DNA of 64,000 nt from Microbacterium sp. VKM Ac-2870 (lineage in GTDB: Bacteria; Actinomycetota; Actinomycetes; Actinomycetales; Microbacteriaceae): NCBI RefSeq assembly GCF_015350795.1, contig NZ_JADKSH010000001.1:62461-126460 (forward strand). The letters run 5' to 3'. The notes below the pieces were generated by a model. That model worked only from the letters and a program-made list of their open reading frames with translations, did no database searches and was not told where the DNA came from. A program made the translations under genes and the position numbers. This document shows, piece by piece, positions 36,539 through 45,358 of the stretch. Within the stretch, counting starts at the first letter, position 1. Each line of letters begins with the position of its first letter.

Positions 36539-36946
36539 GTGGTGGCCGACATCCGAACTCCGTGGGCAACGGATGCCACCGGTGCGAAAGTCGCTACGCG
36601 CTATGAGGCTACGGGTAGTGTCCTTACGCAGGTCGTGGAGCATGTGGGCGCCAACTACCCCGTTGTCGCTGATCCGACTTTTGATCACCCGAATTTCTTC
36701 CAATATCGAGTTCGATTCGACCGAGCCGAGACCTCCACAATTGCATCCGGGGGCGCGGGTATGATCGCCTCTATCGGTTGCGGTTCCATGCTTCCGGTAT
36801 GCGTGCTCGCGGGCGCTACGATCTGGTGGAACGCGAGTGTCGCAAACAACTCCGGTCAGTGCGTTCAGGTTACTGCGACGCAGCCTTACGTCGTTCCGAC
36901 TTTGATTTGGTGGGTCGATCAATATAGCGAGGGGCCCTGCCGATGA
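36539..36946 (+). CDS. 5'-truncated secreted-protein gene in foreign insert
   Basis: 135 codons from GTG 36539, which lies two bases past the repeat junction; no ribosome site and no signal peptide, so the original 5' end is probably lost. The N-terminal part (TPWATDATGAKVATRYEATG, then LTQVVEHVGANYPVVADP) resembles a conserved region of secreted actinobacterial proteins. The C-terminal 65 residues are Gly/Ala-rich and hydrophobic with four cysteines, resembling a small secreted effector. GC is about 55 percent against about 70 around it. The stop overlaps the next gene (ATGA). Confidence 0.6.
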   Translation: MVADIRTPWATDATGAKVATRYEATGSVLTQVVEHVGANYPVVADPTFDHPNFFQYRVRFDRAETSTIASGGAGMIASIGCGSMLPVCVLAGATIWWNASVANNSGQCVQVTATQPYVVPTLIWWVDQYSEGPCR

Positions 36947-37164
36947 CGATGCAAGACAAGCGAGTGGCTCGCTCCGGCTGGTTCGCCACCATTACGCGGC
37001 CCGGCCTGCACCTCTTCGCCTCAGCAATGATGTTCGGGATGATCGTCATGGGTGTTGGTTTGAGCATCGCAGTGCCCGCTGCTGCCGCCGCAATCACGGT
37101 CGGCATTGCTCTGCCAGCTGCAGCCTGGTGGTACTGGATGATGCGCGTTTCCCGATCGAACTAG
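36943..37164 (+). CDS. small two-TM membrane protein
   Basis: 73 residues, two hydrophobic helices (LHLFASAMMFGMIVMGVGLSI and AAAAITVGIALPAAAWWYW) joined by a short loop, basic N-terminus. ATG 36943 overlaps the previous stop. Might protect the producer from the upstream product, but that is speculation from arrangement only. Confidence 0.6.
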   Translation: MTMQDKRVARSGWFATITRPGLHLFASAMMFGMIVMGVGLSIAVPAAAAAITVGIALPAAAWWYWMMRVSRSN

Positions 37165-37462
37165 GTTCGCGGGTCAGATAGAGCCCCGACCACACATTGG
37201 TCGTGCCTCTCGCCGACTAGTCCAGCGTCTGCGCAAGCAGTGACGCACTCTATGATTTGCCGCGCCTCAGCGAAGATCGGGGTTGCCCCCGTGATCCTCG
37301 CATTTTGCTGCGCCTCCGTCGCGATCGTGCTGGTTCTCGTTCGCAACGACGAAACGGGCGTCGGGCTGATGTAGAAACGGCTGTCGGCTGACGAAGATAC
37401 GCAGCCGTTGCCGCCGCCGAGGGATTCACGCCGAGGCCCGTCACCAACGGCCCGAGCGCAAG
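37165..37462. other. non-coding remainder of the insert
   Basis: 298 bp with no convincing gene. It holds an inverted repeat AACGGCTG / CAGCCGTT (37376-37409, 18-nt loop) that could be a terminator. A minus-strand ORF here starts inside the tRNA remnant and is Arg-rich noise. Confidence 0.5.
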
Positions 37463-37495
37463 ATCCTGCGTGTCTGCCGATTTCACCACTCCCGC
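37463..37495 (-). pseudogene. tRNA-Leu 5' remnant
   Basis: 33 nt matching the first 33 nt of tRNA-Leu (one mismatch) and then diverging inside the anticodon stem; it cannot fold as a tRNA. Confidence 0.85.
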
Positions 37496-37610
37496 GGAGC
37501 GACAAGCCTATCCGGCGGTGGTGACGGCCTTCGGAGCGTCGGCCTCCGTGTGGGCGGCGGCGCGGGGGCGTCCGCCGATGATCCAGTACCCGAGTCCGAC
37601 GACGATGGCG
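37463..37610. repeat. direct repeat, right copy
   Basis: Partner of 36390-36537. Here the fnt part belongs to the intact gene and the tRNA part is broken, the mirror of the left copy. Confidence 0.9.
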
Positions 37611-38335
37611 CCGCCGACGAGGTTGCCGAGTCCGACCCAGAGCATGTTGTTGGCGAAGAGGCCCCACGTGAAGTGCGGGTCGCCGCTGAACAGGCCGATG
37701 CCGTAGGTGGTCATGTTCGCCACGACGTGCTCGAAGCCCGAGCTGATGAAGGCGAGGATCGCGGCGAAGATGAGGAGGATCTTGGCGACGTCGGAGCGCA
37801 CGCGGGCGCACATCCAGATCGCGAGGCAGACGAGCACGTTGCAGAGGATGCCGCGGACGAATAGCTGCAGGGGGCCTTCTTCGGCCTTGGCGGCGAGCAT
37901 GTCGGCGAGCATTTTGCCCGCAGGGGCGTTGGCGTGAAGGACGCCGGATGCGACGATGAGCCCCGCGAAGACAAGGGCGCCGACGAGGTTGGCGACGAAC
38001 GTCGCGGCCATCGTGCCGATCGCGCGCCACCACCCCACCGCACCCATCAAGGCGCCCTGGGGGAGGATCATCATCGCGCTCGTCAACAGGTCGGCGCCCG
38101 CGAAGACCACGAGGGTGAGCGCGACGCCGAAGACGAGGCCCGCCACGAGCTTGGCGAGGCCGTCGCCGGCGGCGATGAGCGGTCCGGCGGTCGCGACCAT
38201 GAGCACGACGCCGATCCCGATGTACGCGCCGGCCAGCATTCCGGAGACGGCGAAGCGCCCGGGGGAACCCAGTCCCTCGGCCTTGTGGATGGCGGCATCC
38301 GCCTGCGCCTGCAGAGTTTCCGGGATCGTAAGCAC
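37508..38335 (-). CDS. formate/nitrite transporter (FNT) family channel
   Basis: 275 residues, six TM helices. FNT motifs include AGADLLTSAMMILPQG and the ILCNVLVCLAIWM re-entrant region, with SSGFEHVVANM. Moves nitrite, formate or a related monovalent anion. GTG 38335 has TAGACT 6 nt upstream. No nitrite reductase lies nearby. Confidence 0.92.
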   Translation of the reverse strand: MLTIPETLQAQADAAIHKAEGLGSPGRFAVSGMLAGAYIGIGVVLMVATAGPLIAAGDGLAKLVAGLVFGVALTLVVFAGADLLTSAMMILPQGALMGAVGWWRAIGTMAATFVANLVGALVFAGLIVASGVLHANAPAGKMLADMLAAKAEEGPLQLFVRGILCNVLVCLAIWMCARVRSDVAKILLIFAAILAFISSGFEHVVANMTTYGIGLFSGDPHFTWGLFANNMLWVGLGNLVGGAIVVGLGYWIIGGRPRAAAHTEADAPKAVTTAG

Positions 38336-38341
38336 GAACCG

Positions 38342-38347
38342 AGTCTA
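38342..38347 (-). promoter_or_regulatory. -10 box of the fnt gene (leaderless)
   Basis: TAGACT, 6 nt before GTG 38335. Confidence 0.6.
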
Positions 38348-38426
38348 CTCTGTGGTCCGACCACAACGGGAGAACGGGCTGTGGAAAACTGCGGCCGCCG
38401 TAGAGCGCGGATGTCAGGATGCCGGG

Positions 38427-39629
38427 GTGAGCCCCTCCACCTACGCCAGTGACGCGCCGCCGTTCGAGCGCGCCGGTGGGTCCGGCGGTCAAGCGGCTGT
38501 CGTTCAGGCGATCGCGGAGCGGGTGCGCAATCGCTTGCGTGAAGAGCAGGCCGACCCCTTGCGGCATCCGGAGCGTGCTCAGCAGGTGGCCGCCGCCGAG
38601 GTTCGCCGCCACAACGATTTCGCCCTCGCACGCGGGTTGGAGTTCATCGAGGACGAGGGCGCAGCGGTGCGCGAGATGCTCGCACGGGTCACGGGCTACG
38701 GACCGCTCCAAGCGTTGCTCGATGATCCCGAAGTGGAGGAGATCTGGATCAATGGGCCGGGAGCGGTCTTCGTCGCTCGCTCCGGGCGCAGCGAGCGAGT
38801 GCCCTTGCGGCTGAGCGACGACGCGGTCCGTGACCTCGTCGAGAAGATGCTCCACGCGACCGGGCGCCGCGTCGATCTCAGCCAACCGTTCGTCGACGCC
38901 TCACTTCCGGACGGCAGTCGCTTGCACGTCGTCATTCCCGACATCACTCGGGCCCATCTCGCCGTCAACATCCGCAAGTTCCTGCCCGCGCGGCGCACCC
39001 TGGACGATCTGGTCGCGGCGGGGTCGATCCCGACGAACGCAGCCGACCTGCTGCGTGAGGCGATGGTCGAGGGACGCAATGTTCTGGTCTCGGGTGCGAC
39101 GCACGCAGGAAAGACGACGCTGCTCGCAGCACTCATCGGCGCGTGTCTGCCGGATCAGCGGATCATCACGGTCGAGGAGACCTTCGAGCTCGCAGTGACG
39201 GCGCCGGACATCGTCGCACTCCAAGGGCGTCAGCCGAGCCTCGAGGGCACCGGGGCTGTGAGCCTTCGGCGCCTCGTCAAGGAAGCACTGCGCATGCGCC
39301 CCGATCGCCTCGTCGTGGGTGAGGTTCGCGACGCCGAAGCTCTCGATCTGCTGCTGGCGCTGCACACGGGTGTTCCGGGTGCAGCGACGATCCACGCCAA
39401 CTCGGCCGATGATGCGCTGTCGCGACTTGCGACGCTTCCTCTGCTGGCCGGCCGCAACATCGACGCGGCGTTCGTGCAACCCGCCATCGCCACGGGAGTT
39501 CACCTGGTCGTCCACTGTCGGCGCGCGCGCACCGGCGAGCGGTTCGTCGAGGAGATCGTCGAGACGACCGGCTCGATCGATGACGGCGTCGCCACCACCC
39601 GATCGCTGTACCGCCGGGGGCGGCGATGA
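38427..39629 (+). CDS. tadA: TadA/CpaF family secretion ATPase
   Basis: 400 residues. Hexameric motor of Tad/type IVc pili. Walker A in SGATHAGKTTL (about 221-231), Walker B/Asp box around MRPDRLVVGEVRDAEA, His box with HTGVPGAATIHANS. GTG 38427 chosen; upstream in-frame sequence overlaps the divergent fnt promoter. First gene of the operon; a TadZ-like gene, which precedes tadA in Mycobacterium, is not present here. Confidence 0.93.
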   Translation: MSPSTYASDAPPFERAGGSGGQAAVVQAIAERVRNRLREEQADPLRHPERAQQVAAAEVRRHNDFALARGLEFIEDEGAAVREMLARVTGYGPLQALLDDPEVEEIWINGPGAVFVARSGRSERVPLRLSDDAVRDLVEKMLHATGRRVDLSQPFVDASLPDGSRLHVVIPDITRAHLAVNIRKFLPARRTLDDLVAAGSIPTNAADLLREAMVEGRNVLVSGATHAGKTTLLAALIGACLPDQRIITVEETFELAVTAPDIVALQGRQPSLEGTGAVSLRRLVKEALRMRPDRLVVGEVRDAEALDLLLALHTGVPGAATIHANSADDALSRLATLPLLAGRNIDAAFVQPAIATGVHLVVHCRRARTGERFVEEIVETTGSIDDGVATTRSLYRRGRR

Positions 39630-40483
39630 CGATCGTCTGGGGTGCGCTGCTCGCTGCCGGCATCCTCCTCGTGCTCTCGCCATGGCTGTGGCCGGCATCC
39701 GACCGCGCTGAGCGCGCGCGCTCCGACGGGCGCATCGCGCGGCTGTTGCAGGAGGCTGGGTTCGCGCATTCCTCAGCGTTCAGGCCGGTGCTCATTGCAG
39801 CGGTCGTCTCGGTCGTCTGCGCGGCGGTTGCTTGGTTGGCTACGGGTCTGGGCGCGGTTGCGCTCGTGGCTGCTGGCGCCGGTGCTGTTGCGCCCTTCTC
39901 CTGGTTGCGCGCACGCGGTCGCCGCTTGCGTCGCTCGCGCCGGGCGCTCTGGTCCGATGTCTGCGATCTGCTCATTTCTTCGGCGCGAGCGGGAATGTCC
40001 CTGCCGGATGCCGTGTCCGCCCTCGCCGTCAACGGGCCTCCGCCGCTGCGTCCTGCCTTCGCGCGGTTCGGCGCGGATATGTCGGCCTCGGGACACTTCG
40101 ATTCCAGCGCCCTGCGGCTGAAGGCGACGCTTGCCGATCCTGTCGCCGACCGCATCATCGAGACCCTCCGCATGGCACGCCAGGTGGGTGGCACAGAACT
40201 CACCGGTGTTCTGCGTGCGTTGTCGGCATCCGTGCGGGCCGACGCGACGCTGCGGGCCGAAGTGGAGGCGCGCCAGTCGTGGGTGCGGGGTGCCGCGATC
40301 GTCGGGGTCGTGGCGCCATGGATCGTGCTCGGACTTCTTGCGCTGCGTCCCGAGGGTGCGACGGCGTACTCCAGCCCGGCGGGGGTTCTTGTCGTGATCG
40401 TCGGGGCCATTGTCTCGGTGGGGGCCTACCGACTCACGATCCGGATCGGCCGGCTGCCCGAACCGCGGCGGTGGTTCGCGTGA
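39626..40483 (+). CDS. tadB: TadB-like inner-membrane platform protein
   Basis: 285 residues, type II secretion F domain. Two N-terminal TM helices, cytoplasmic helical domain (SDVCDLLISSARAGMSLPDAV), two C-terminal TM helices. ATG 39626 overlaps tadA stop (ATGA). Confidence 0.88.
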   Translation: MTIVWGALLAAGILLVLSPWLWPASDRAERARSDGRIARLLQEAGFAHSSAFRPVLIAAVVSVVCAAVAWLATGLGAVALVAAGAGAVAPFSWLRARGRRLRRSRRALWSDVCDLLISSARAGMSLPDAVSALAVNGPPPLRPAFARFGADMSASGHFDSSALRLKATLADPVADRIIETLRMARQVGGTELTGVLRALSASVRADATLRAEVEARQSWVRGAAIVGVVAPWIVLGLLALRPEGATAYSSPAGVLVVIVGAIVSVGAYRLTIRIGRLPEPRRWFA

Positions 40484-41406
40484 ATCTCGTGAGCCTCACG
40501 GCGTCCGCGGTCATCCTGGGCGTCGCGTTCGCATCGGGCCTCCTTCTGGTCGCGGGAAGGATGCCGAGGTGGGCCGCACCATCGCTTTCACGGCGTATCG
40601 CGCCCTATCTGCGCGACATCGCCGACCCGCGGGGTATGACTCCGCTCACGCCGACGCCGCTGGCTTCGTCGTGGCGACTCACCCGCGATCGGCTGGCCGC
40701 TGGCTGGGTGGGCATGAGCGGCGGGGCGACCGTGACACGTCGTCTGCGCCAGGCGGCGTGGACGCAGGATGTGCTCGGCTTCCGTGCCATGCAGCTGGGA
40801 TGGGCTGTCGGCGGGCTTGCGACGGGCGGAGCCTTCGCGGTCGCTCTTACCCTCGCGGGGCGGGGCGGCCCCACGGCCGCGTTCATAACGCCGTTGCTCA
40901 CCGCCGCGGGAATCCTACTGTGCGACTACCGACTTTCGCGCGCCGCTCGGCATCGGGTATCGCGGGCGGAGGAGGAACTGCCCACGGTGCTCGAGTTCCT
41001 TTCCCTGTGTCTGGCCGCGGGTGAGGGCCTCCGTGACGCACTGCGGCGGGTTGGAGACGTCGGATCGGGTGTGCTTACGGGAGAGTTGAGGGGAGCCGTG
41101 CTCGCCAGTGGCACGGGTTCGAGCCTGCCGGACGCATTGCTGTCGGTGGCAAAAGGCCTGGACGTGCCGGCGCTCTCGCGTGCGGTGGAGCATCTGGTCG
41201 CGGCGATGGACCGCGGTGCGCCGCTCGCGCACGTTCTGCAGGAGCAGGCCGTCGACGCGCGCGAAGACGCGAAGCGCGGCCTGCTCGAATCAGCAGGGCG
41301 CAAGGAGATCCTCATGCTCCTGCCGCTGGTGTTTCTGATTCTCCCGCTGTCGGTGCTGTTCGCGATCTTCCCGGGCATCGTGATGCTGCGACTCGGCGTC
41401 GGCTGA
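40480..41406 (+). CDS. tadC: TadC-like inner-membrane platform protein
   Basis: 308 residues, second T2SF-domain protein (EEELPTVLEFLSLCLAAGEGLRDALRRVG and LPLVFLILPLSVLFAIFPG at the end). GTG 40480 overlaps the tadB stop (GTGA). With TadB forms the pilus assembly platform. Confidence 0.88.
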   Translation: MNLVSLTASAVILGVAFASGLLLVAGRMPRWAAPSLSRRIAPYLRDIADPRGMTPLTPTPLASSWRLTRDRLAAGWVGMSGGATVTRRLRQAAWTQDVLGFRAMQLGWAVGGLATGGAFAVALTLAGRGGPTAAFITPLLTAAGILLCDYRLSRAARHRVSRAEEELPTVLEFLSLCLAAGEGLRDALRRVGDVGSGVLTGELRGAVLASGTGSSLPDALLSVAKGLDVPALSRAVEHLVAAMDRGAPLAHVLQEQAVDAREDAKRGLLESAGRKEILMLLPLVFLILPLSVLFAIFPGIVMLRLGVG

Positions 41407-41462
41407 CTCCCGCTCTGTGGATAACTCCGGCGCCGACCCGTGGACTCGAACACACTCGACTC

Positions 41463-41642
41463 ATGGAAACGTCACAGCGATCTGCGCTCCGGGATCTCGC
41501 CGAGGACGAGACCGGAGACGTCCCCGGCTGGGTGCTCGTCACACTGATGACCGCAGGTTTGGTGGTGGCAATCTGGACTCTCGCGGGCCCCGCGCTCGCT
41601 GACCTGTTCCAGCAAGCGCTCAGCCGCGTCTCGGGCTTCTGA
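41463..41642 (+). CDS. Flp-like pilin / DUF4244 small protein
   Basis: 59 residues, easily missed by length. A Glu/Asp-rich cytoplasmic head (LAEDETGDVPGW) followed by one hydrophobic helix, the layout of Flp pilins and of actinobacterial DUF4244 proteins that sit at this exact place after TadC. Likely the major pilin. No RBS is obvious. Confidence 0.8.
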   Translation: METSQRSALRDLAEDETGDVPGWVLVTLMTAGLVVAIWTLAGPALADLFQQALSRVSGF

Positions 41643-41653
41643 TCGAAACCGTC

Positions 41654-42043
41654 GTGAGCGGCATCCAGAGCGACGAGCGTGGCTCGAGCACCGTCGAGTT
41701 CGTGCTCGTCGGAACGCTGCTCACGGTCCTGACTCTGGGCGTCTTGCAGCTCGCGCTCGCCGTCTACGTGCGCAATGTGGTGCACGATGCCGCCGTCGAA
41801 GGAGCCTACTTCGGGGCGCTCGCCGACACCGACACGGCAGCGGGAGCGGCGCGCACCGCACAGTTGATCACGACGGCGGTCGGCGACGGTATCGGCGCCC
41901 AGGTGACAGCGGTCGAGACCGACTCGGTGCGCGGTCCTGAGGTCCAGGTCACTGTGGTCGCCACCCTGCCGCTCGTGGGTCTGCTCGGTGTGCCCGCGGG
42001 GATGGAGGTGACCGCCCGTGCGCCCAGCGAGAGCTTCGACTGA
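41654..42043 (+). CDS. TadE-like pseudopilin
   Basis: 129 residues. Short N-terminus DERGSSTVEFVLVGTLLTVLTLGVLQ: the Gly/Ser-Glu-Phe processing-like site followed by a TM helix is typical of TadE. Minor pilin or assembly factor. GTG 41654. Confidence 0.85.
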   Translation: MSGIQSDERGSSTVEFVLVGTLLTVLTLGVLQLALAVYVRNVVHDAAVEGAYFGALADTDTAAGAARTAQLITTAVGDGIGAQVTAVETDSVRGPEVQVTVVATLPLVGLLGVPAGMEVTARAPSESFD

Positions 42044-42482
42044 ACCGAACCTCCTCGATGACGAGGGATCGGCGTCGCTGGAATTCATCACCGTCGGCCT
42101 CATCATGCTCGTGCCGCTCGTCTACCTCATCATCGCGCTCGGCACGATCCAATCGCAGGCGTTGGGCGTCGAGACCGGTGCCCGTCAGATCGCCCGCACC
42201 ATCGCCTCGGCGCCCGACACCGCGACCGCCGACCTCCGCGCGAATCGCGTTCTCGACGCCATCGTCACCGAGTACGGCATCGACCCTTCTCGCGTGGCCG
42301 TCGACGTGCGGTGCACGAGCGTAGGTCCATGTCCTGCGGCCGGGGCAACGGTCTCGGTGACGGTCACGACGGAGGTCGCCCTGCCGCTCGTTCCGCCGGT
42401 GTTCGGGCTCGATCGAGCGGCGCGCGTGCCCGTCACCGCAACCGGTGTGCAGAAGGTGTCACGCTACTGGGTCGAGCCATGA
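42018..42482 (+). CDS. second TadE-like pseudopilin
   Basis: 154 residues. DDEGSASLEFITVGLIMLVPLVYLII at the N-terminus is the TadE pattern again, followed by an extracytoplasmic domain with two cysteines (CTSVGPC). GTG 42018 overlaps the previous gene by 26 bp. Confidence 0.83.
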   Translation: MRPARASTEPNLLDDEGSASLEFITVGLIMLVPLVYLIIALGTIQSQALGVETGARQIARTIASAPDTATADLRANRVLDAIVTEYGIDPSRVAVDVRCTSVGPCPAAGATVSVTVTTEVALPLVPPVFGLDRAARVPVTATGVQKVSRYWVEP

Positions 42483-42907
42483 CCCGCCGGTGCTTCGCAC
42501 GAATCCGTGAGGACGAGGACGGCAGCGTGCTGATCCTCGCGCTCGGATACGCCGTGATCGCGATCGTCCTGGTGCTCGTCTGCGTCGATGCGACAAGCCT
42601 CTACCTCACGCAGAAGCGTCTGGACGCCGCTGCGGACGCCGCCGCCCTCGCGGGCGCCGACGGCTTCACGCTGGTCGTCGCGGATGGAGCCCCCAGCGCG
42701 CGACTCACGGATGCGGGCGTCTACGACCAAGCGCGCGAACTTCTCGACGCGATGCAGACCGCCGAGCTGGTCGCGGCATCCGCCCCGGACGGGCTCTCGG
42801 CGCGTGTCACCGTGGCGACCGTGTGGCATCCGCCGGTGCTGACGCTCTTCGTGCCGGAGGGATGGCCGCTGCAGTCGACCGCGACGAGCCGCACGGCTTT
42901 GCGTTAG
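42479..42907 (+). CDS. TadG-like pilus-assembly/helicase-secretion-neighbourhood protein
   Basis: 142 residues. EDEDGSVLILALGYAVIAIVLVLV, then LYLTQKRLDAAADAAALAGAD, the TadG/Rv3654c-type N-terminus. Last gene of the tad operon. ATG 42479 overlaps the previous stop. Its stop TAG shares bases with the convergent MFS stop (TTAG). Confidence 0.83.
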   Translation: MTRRCFARIREDEDGSVLILALGYAVIAIVLVLVCVDATSLYLTQKRLDAAADAAALAGADGFTLVVADGAPSARLTDAGVYDQARELLDAMQTAELVAASAPDGLSARVTVATVWHPPVLTLFVPEGWPLQSTATSRTALR

Positions 42908-44220
42908 TCGCTGGCCGGGGCGGACCGCCCCCGCGGAACGAACCGCGGCACCCAGCGGATGAAGCCCGCCGCCCCTGCCAGCCCGATCACACCGATCACC
43001 CCGGTCGCGACCGACAGCGACACCACGGCCGCGATGGCCGAGACGAGCAGGGGAGCGATGGCGCCCCCGGCATCCGTCAAGGTGCGCCACGACCCGAGGA
43101 ACGCCGCCGGATCCTCCTGCGGTGCCACATCGGCGCCGAGGGTGAGCAGGATGCCGCTCGACAACCCGTTGCCCACGCCCAGCACCGCGGCGAACAGCGC
43201 GAACCACATCGCCGCCTGCGTGAGGTCGTGAGTAAACGCGAGCGCGACGAAGCCCGACCCCATCAGCACCATCGCCGGCAGTGCCGCCCAGAGACGGCCG
43301 AAGCGGTCCATCACCTGGCCGCTCGCGTAGAAGAGGGCGAAGTCGATCGCCCCCGAGATGCCGACCACGAGCGCGATCGTCTGCGCGTCGAGCCCGATCG
43401 ACAGCCCCCACAGCGGCAGCACCACTTGCCGCGCCGAGCGCACGGCAGACAGGGATGCCGCCGCGAGTCCGAGCCGCGACAGCACCGGGCGAAACTGCCA
43501 CATGGTGCGGAACACCCCGACGCGCTCGGGCACCGGAATCGACCCCGTCACCGGCTCGCCGGTGTCTTCCGCGAGCCGCGGGTCGCCGGAGGTGCGCGTG
43601 ATGCGGGGGACCGGCACGGCGTCCTCCGGGTCGGGTCCGAACACCAGCAGCGCGATCGTGGCGATAAGGCACCCGCCGAAGAACCAGACCGTCGAGTGCT
43701 CGTCCTGGAAGATCGCAATGAGCGCCGCCGCAAGGAACGGACCCACGAACATGCCGAGGCGGAACGTGCCGCCCAGCAGCGACAGCGCCCGCGCCCGGTA
43801 GGCGAGCGGCACCCTCGTCGTCATGAACGAGTGACGGGCCAGGCCGAAGGCTGCCGCGCAGAAGCCGATGAGGAACACCGCCGCCGCCAGCACGAGCAGG
43901 CTGGGCGCGAACAGCATCCCGGCCACCCCGCCGACGGCGAGCACACCGCCGATGATCATCGTCATCCGCTCACCGATGCGGCTCACCGCCCAGCCGGCCG
44001 GGATATTGCCGCACAGCTGCCCCACGACGAGGGCGGATGCCACGAGTGCCGCGGTCGGGACGTCGGCGCCGAGCTGAGCCGCGATGACCGGGAACAGCGG
44101 CACGACGGCGCCCTCGCCGAGGGCGAAGAGCACCGTCGGACCGTAGATCATGGGGGCGAGGCGCCACAGCATCGGGCCCATTCCCGGCTCGGGCGCGGAC
44201 TCTGAAGCGCGGCTGGTCAT
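42904..44220 (-). CDS. MFS transporter
   Basis: 438 residues, 12 TM helices. Motif A-like sequence [15 protein letters not shown] (loop 2-3) and [12 protein letters not shown] in the second half. Substrate unknown; drug/metabolite exporter type. ATG 44220 ([10 protein letters not shown]) has TAACGT 7 nt upstream; earlier in-frame Met codons lie beyond that promoter. Confidence 0.88.
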   Translation of the reverse strand: MTSRASESAPEPGMGPMLWRLAPMIYGPTVLFALGEGAVVPLFPVIAAQLGADVPTAALVASALVVGQLCGNIPAGWAVSRIGERMTMIIGGVLAVGGVAGMLFAPSLLVLAAAVFLIGFCAAAFGLARHSFMTTRVPLAYRARALSLLGGTFRLGMFVGPFLAAALIAIFQDEHSTVWFFGGCLIATIALLVFGPDPEDAVPVPRITRTSGDPRLAEDTGEPVTGSIPVPERVGVFRTMWQFRPVLSRLGLAAASLSAVRSARQVVLPLWGLSIGLDAQTIALVVGISGAIDFALFYASGQVMDRFGRLWAALPAMVLMGSGFVALAFTHDLTQAAMWFALFAAVLGVGNGLSSGILLTLGADVAPQEDPAAFLGSWRTLTDAGGAIAPLLVSAIAAVVSLSVATGVIGVIGLAGAAGFIRWVPRFVPRGRSAPASD

Positions 44221-44227
44221 CGTCTTC

Positions 44228-44237
44228 ACGTTACTCT
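44228..44237. promoter_or_regulatory. overlapping divergent -10 boxes of the MFS gene and prfB
   Basis: TAACGT on the minus strand (44228-44233, 7 nt before ATG 44220) and TACTCT on the plus strand (44232-44237, 8 nt before ATG 44246). They share two bases; polymerase probably cannot use both at once. Confidence 0.6.
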
Positions 44238-44245
44238 GGAGTGCC

Positions 44246-45358
44246 ATGCTTGATTTCGATCCTTCCGCCGACATTCAGGCGCTGCGTTCCACCTTCTCCG
44301 ACATCCAGGCGGTGGTCGACGTCGAGGGACTGCGTGCCGAGATCGCGCGCCTGTCCGAAGAGGCAGGCGCCCCCGACCTCTGGGACGACGTCGAGAAGGC
44401 GCAGAAAGTCACCAGCGCCCTCAGCCACCGCCAGTCCGAGCTCAAGCGGGTGACCGATGTCGAGCGTCGTCTCGACGATCTCGACGTTCTCGTCGAGATG
44501 GCTCACGAGATGGACGACGAAGAGACGGCCGGCGAGGCGCGTCGCGAGATCACCGCTCTGCAGGATGTCATCGGTCAGCTCGAGGTGCAGACGCTCCTCG
44601 ACGGCGAGTACGACGACCGTCCCGCGGTCGTCACCATCCGCTCCGGCGCGGGCGGCGACGACGCCACCGATTTCGCCGAGATGCTGCTGCGCATGTACCT
44701 GCGCTGGGCTGAGCGTCACAAGTACTCCGTCAAGGTCATGGACACCTCCTACGCCGAGGGCGCCGGCATCAAGTCGGCCACGTTCGAGATCGACGCGCCC
44801 TACGCGTACGGCACCCTCTCGGTCGAAGCCGGAACGCATCGCCTGGCCCGCATCAGCCCCTTCGGCGGTGCCGACAAGCGTCAGACCTCGTTCGCCGCGG
44901 TCGAAGTGATCCCCGCGCTCGAAGAGGCCGTCGAGGTCGAGGTTCCCGAAGGCGACATCCGCGTCGACGTTTTCCGTTCGTCGGGGCCGGGCGGCCAGTC
45001 GGTCAACACGACCGACTCCGCCGTGCGCATCACGCACCTGCCCACGGGCCTGGTCGTCTCGATGCAGAACGAGAAGAGCCAGATCCAGAACCGCGCCGCC
45101 GCCATGCGTGTTCTCCAGACGCGACTGCTGCTGCTCAAGCGCGAAGAAGAGGCCGCCAAGAAGAAGGAGCTCGCCGGAACGATCACGGCCAGCTGGGGCG
45201 ACCAGATGCGCTCCTACTTCCTCTACGGCCAGCAACTCGTGAAAGACCTGCGCACCGGCTACGAGGTCGGAAACCCCGCGGTGGTCTTCGACGGCGATCT
45301 CGACGGACTCATCGCCGCCGGCATCCGTTGGCGCAAGCGCAAGGGCGACGACGACTGA
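44246..45358 (+). CDS. prfB: peptide chain release factor 2
   Basis: 370 residues. Recognises UGA and UAA: SPF at 204-206 and catalytic GGQ at 249-251 ([14 protein letters not shown]). It reads straight through, so it has no programmed frameshift. ATG 44246 ([10 protein letters not shown]) is leaderless; the longer in-frame ORF upstream overlaps the MFS gene. Next to ftsEX-smpB, as in many actinobacteria. Confidence 0.97.
   Translation: MLDFDPSADIQALRSTFSDIQAVVDVEGLRAEIARLSEEAGAPDLWDDVEKAQKVTSALSHRQSELKRVTDVERRLDDLDVLVEMAHEMDDEETAGEARREITALQDVIGQLEVQTLLDGEYDDRPAVVTIRSGAGGDDATDFAEMLLRMYLRWAERHKYSVKVMDTSYAEGAGIKSATFEIDAPYAYGTLSVEAGTHRLARISPFGGADKRQTSFAAVEVIPALEEAVEVEVPEGDIRVDVFRSSGPGGQSVNTTDSAVRITHLPTGLVVSMQNEKSQIQNRAAAMRVLQTRLLLLKREEEAAKKKELAGTITASWGDQMRSYFLYGQQLVKDLRTGYEVGNPAVVFDGDLDGLIAAGIRWRKRKGDDD

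Noticed and set aside
36539-37164. Complete secreted toxin-immunity operon
   Set aside because: The first gene begins two bases past a recombination junction, with no signal peptide or ribosome site, so I call it truncated.
37250-37489. Minus-strand 79-codon ORF
   Set aside because: Starts inside the tRNA-Leu remnant and is Arg/Ser-rich in a way typical of frame shadows.
44150-44245. N-terminal extension of prfB or a programmed frameshift
   Set aside because: The extension overlaps the MFS gene and the leaderless promoter; the ATG 44246 frame is continuous and holds SPF and GGQ, so no frameshift is needed.
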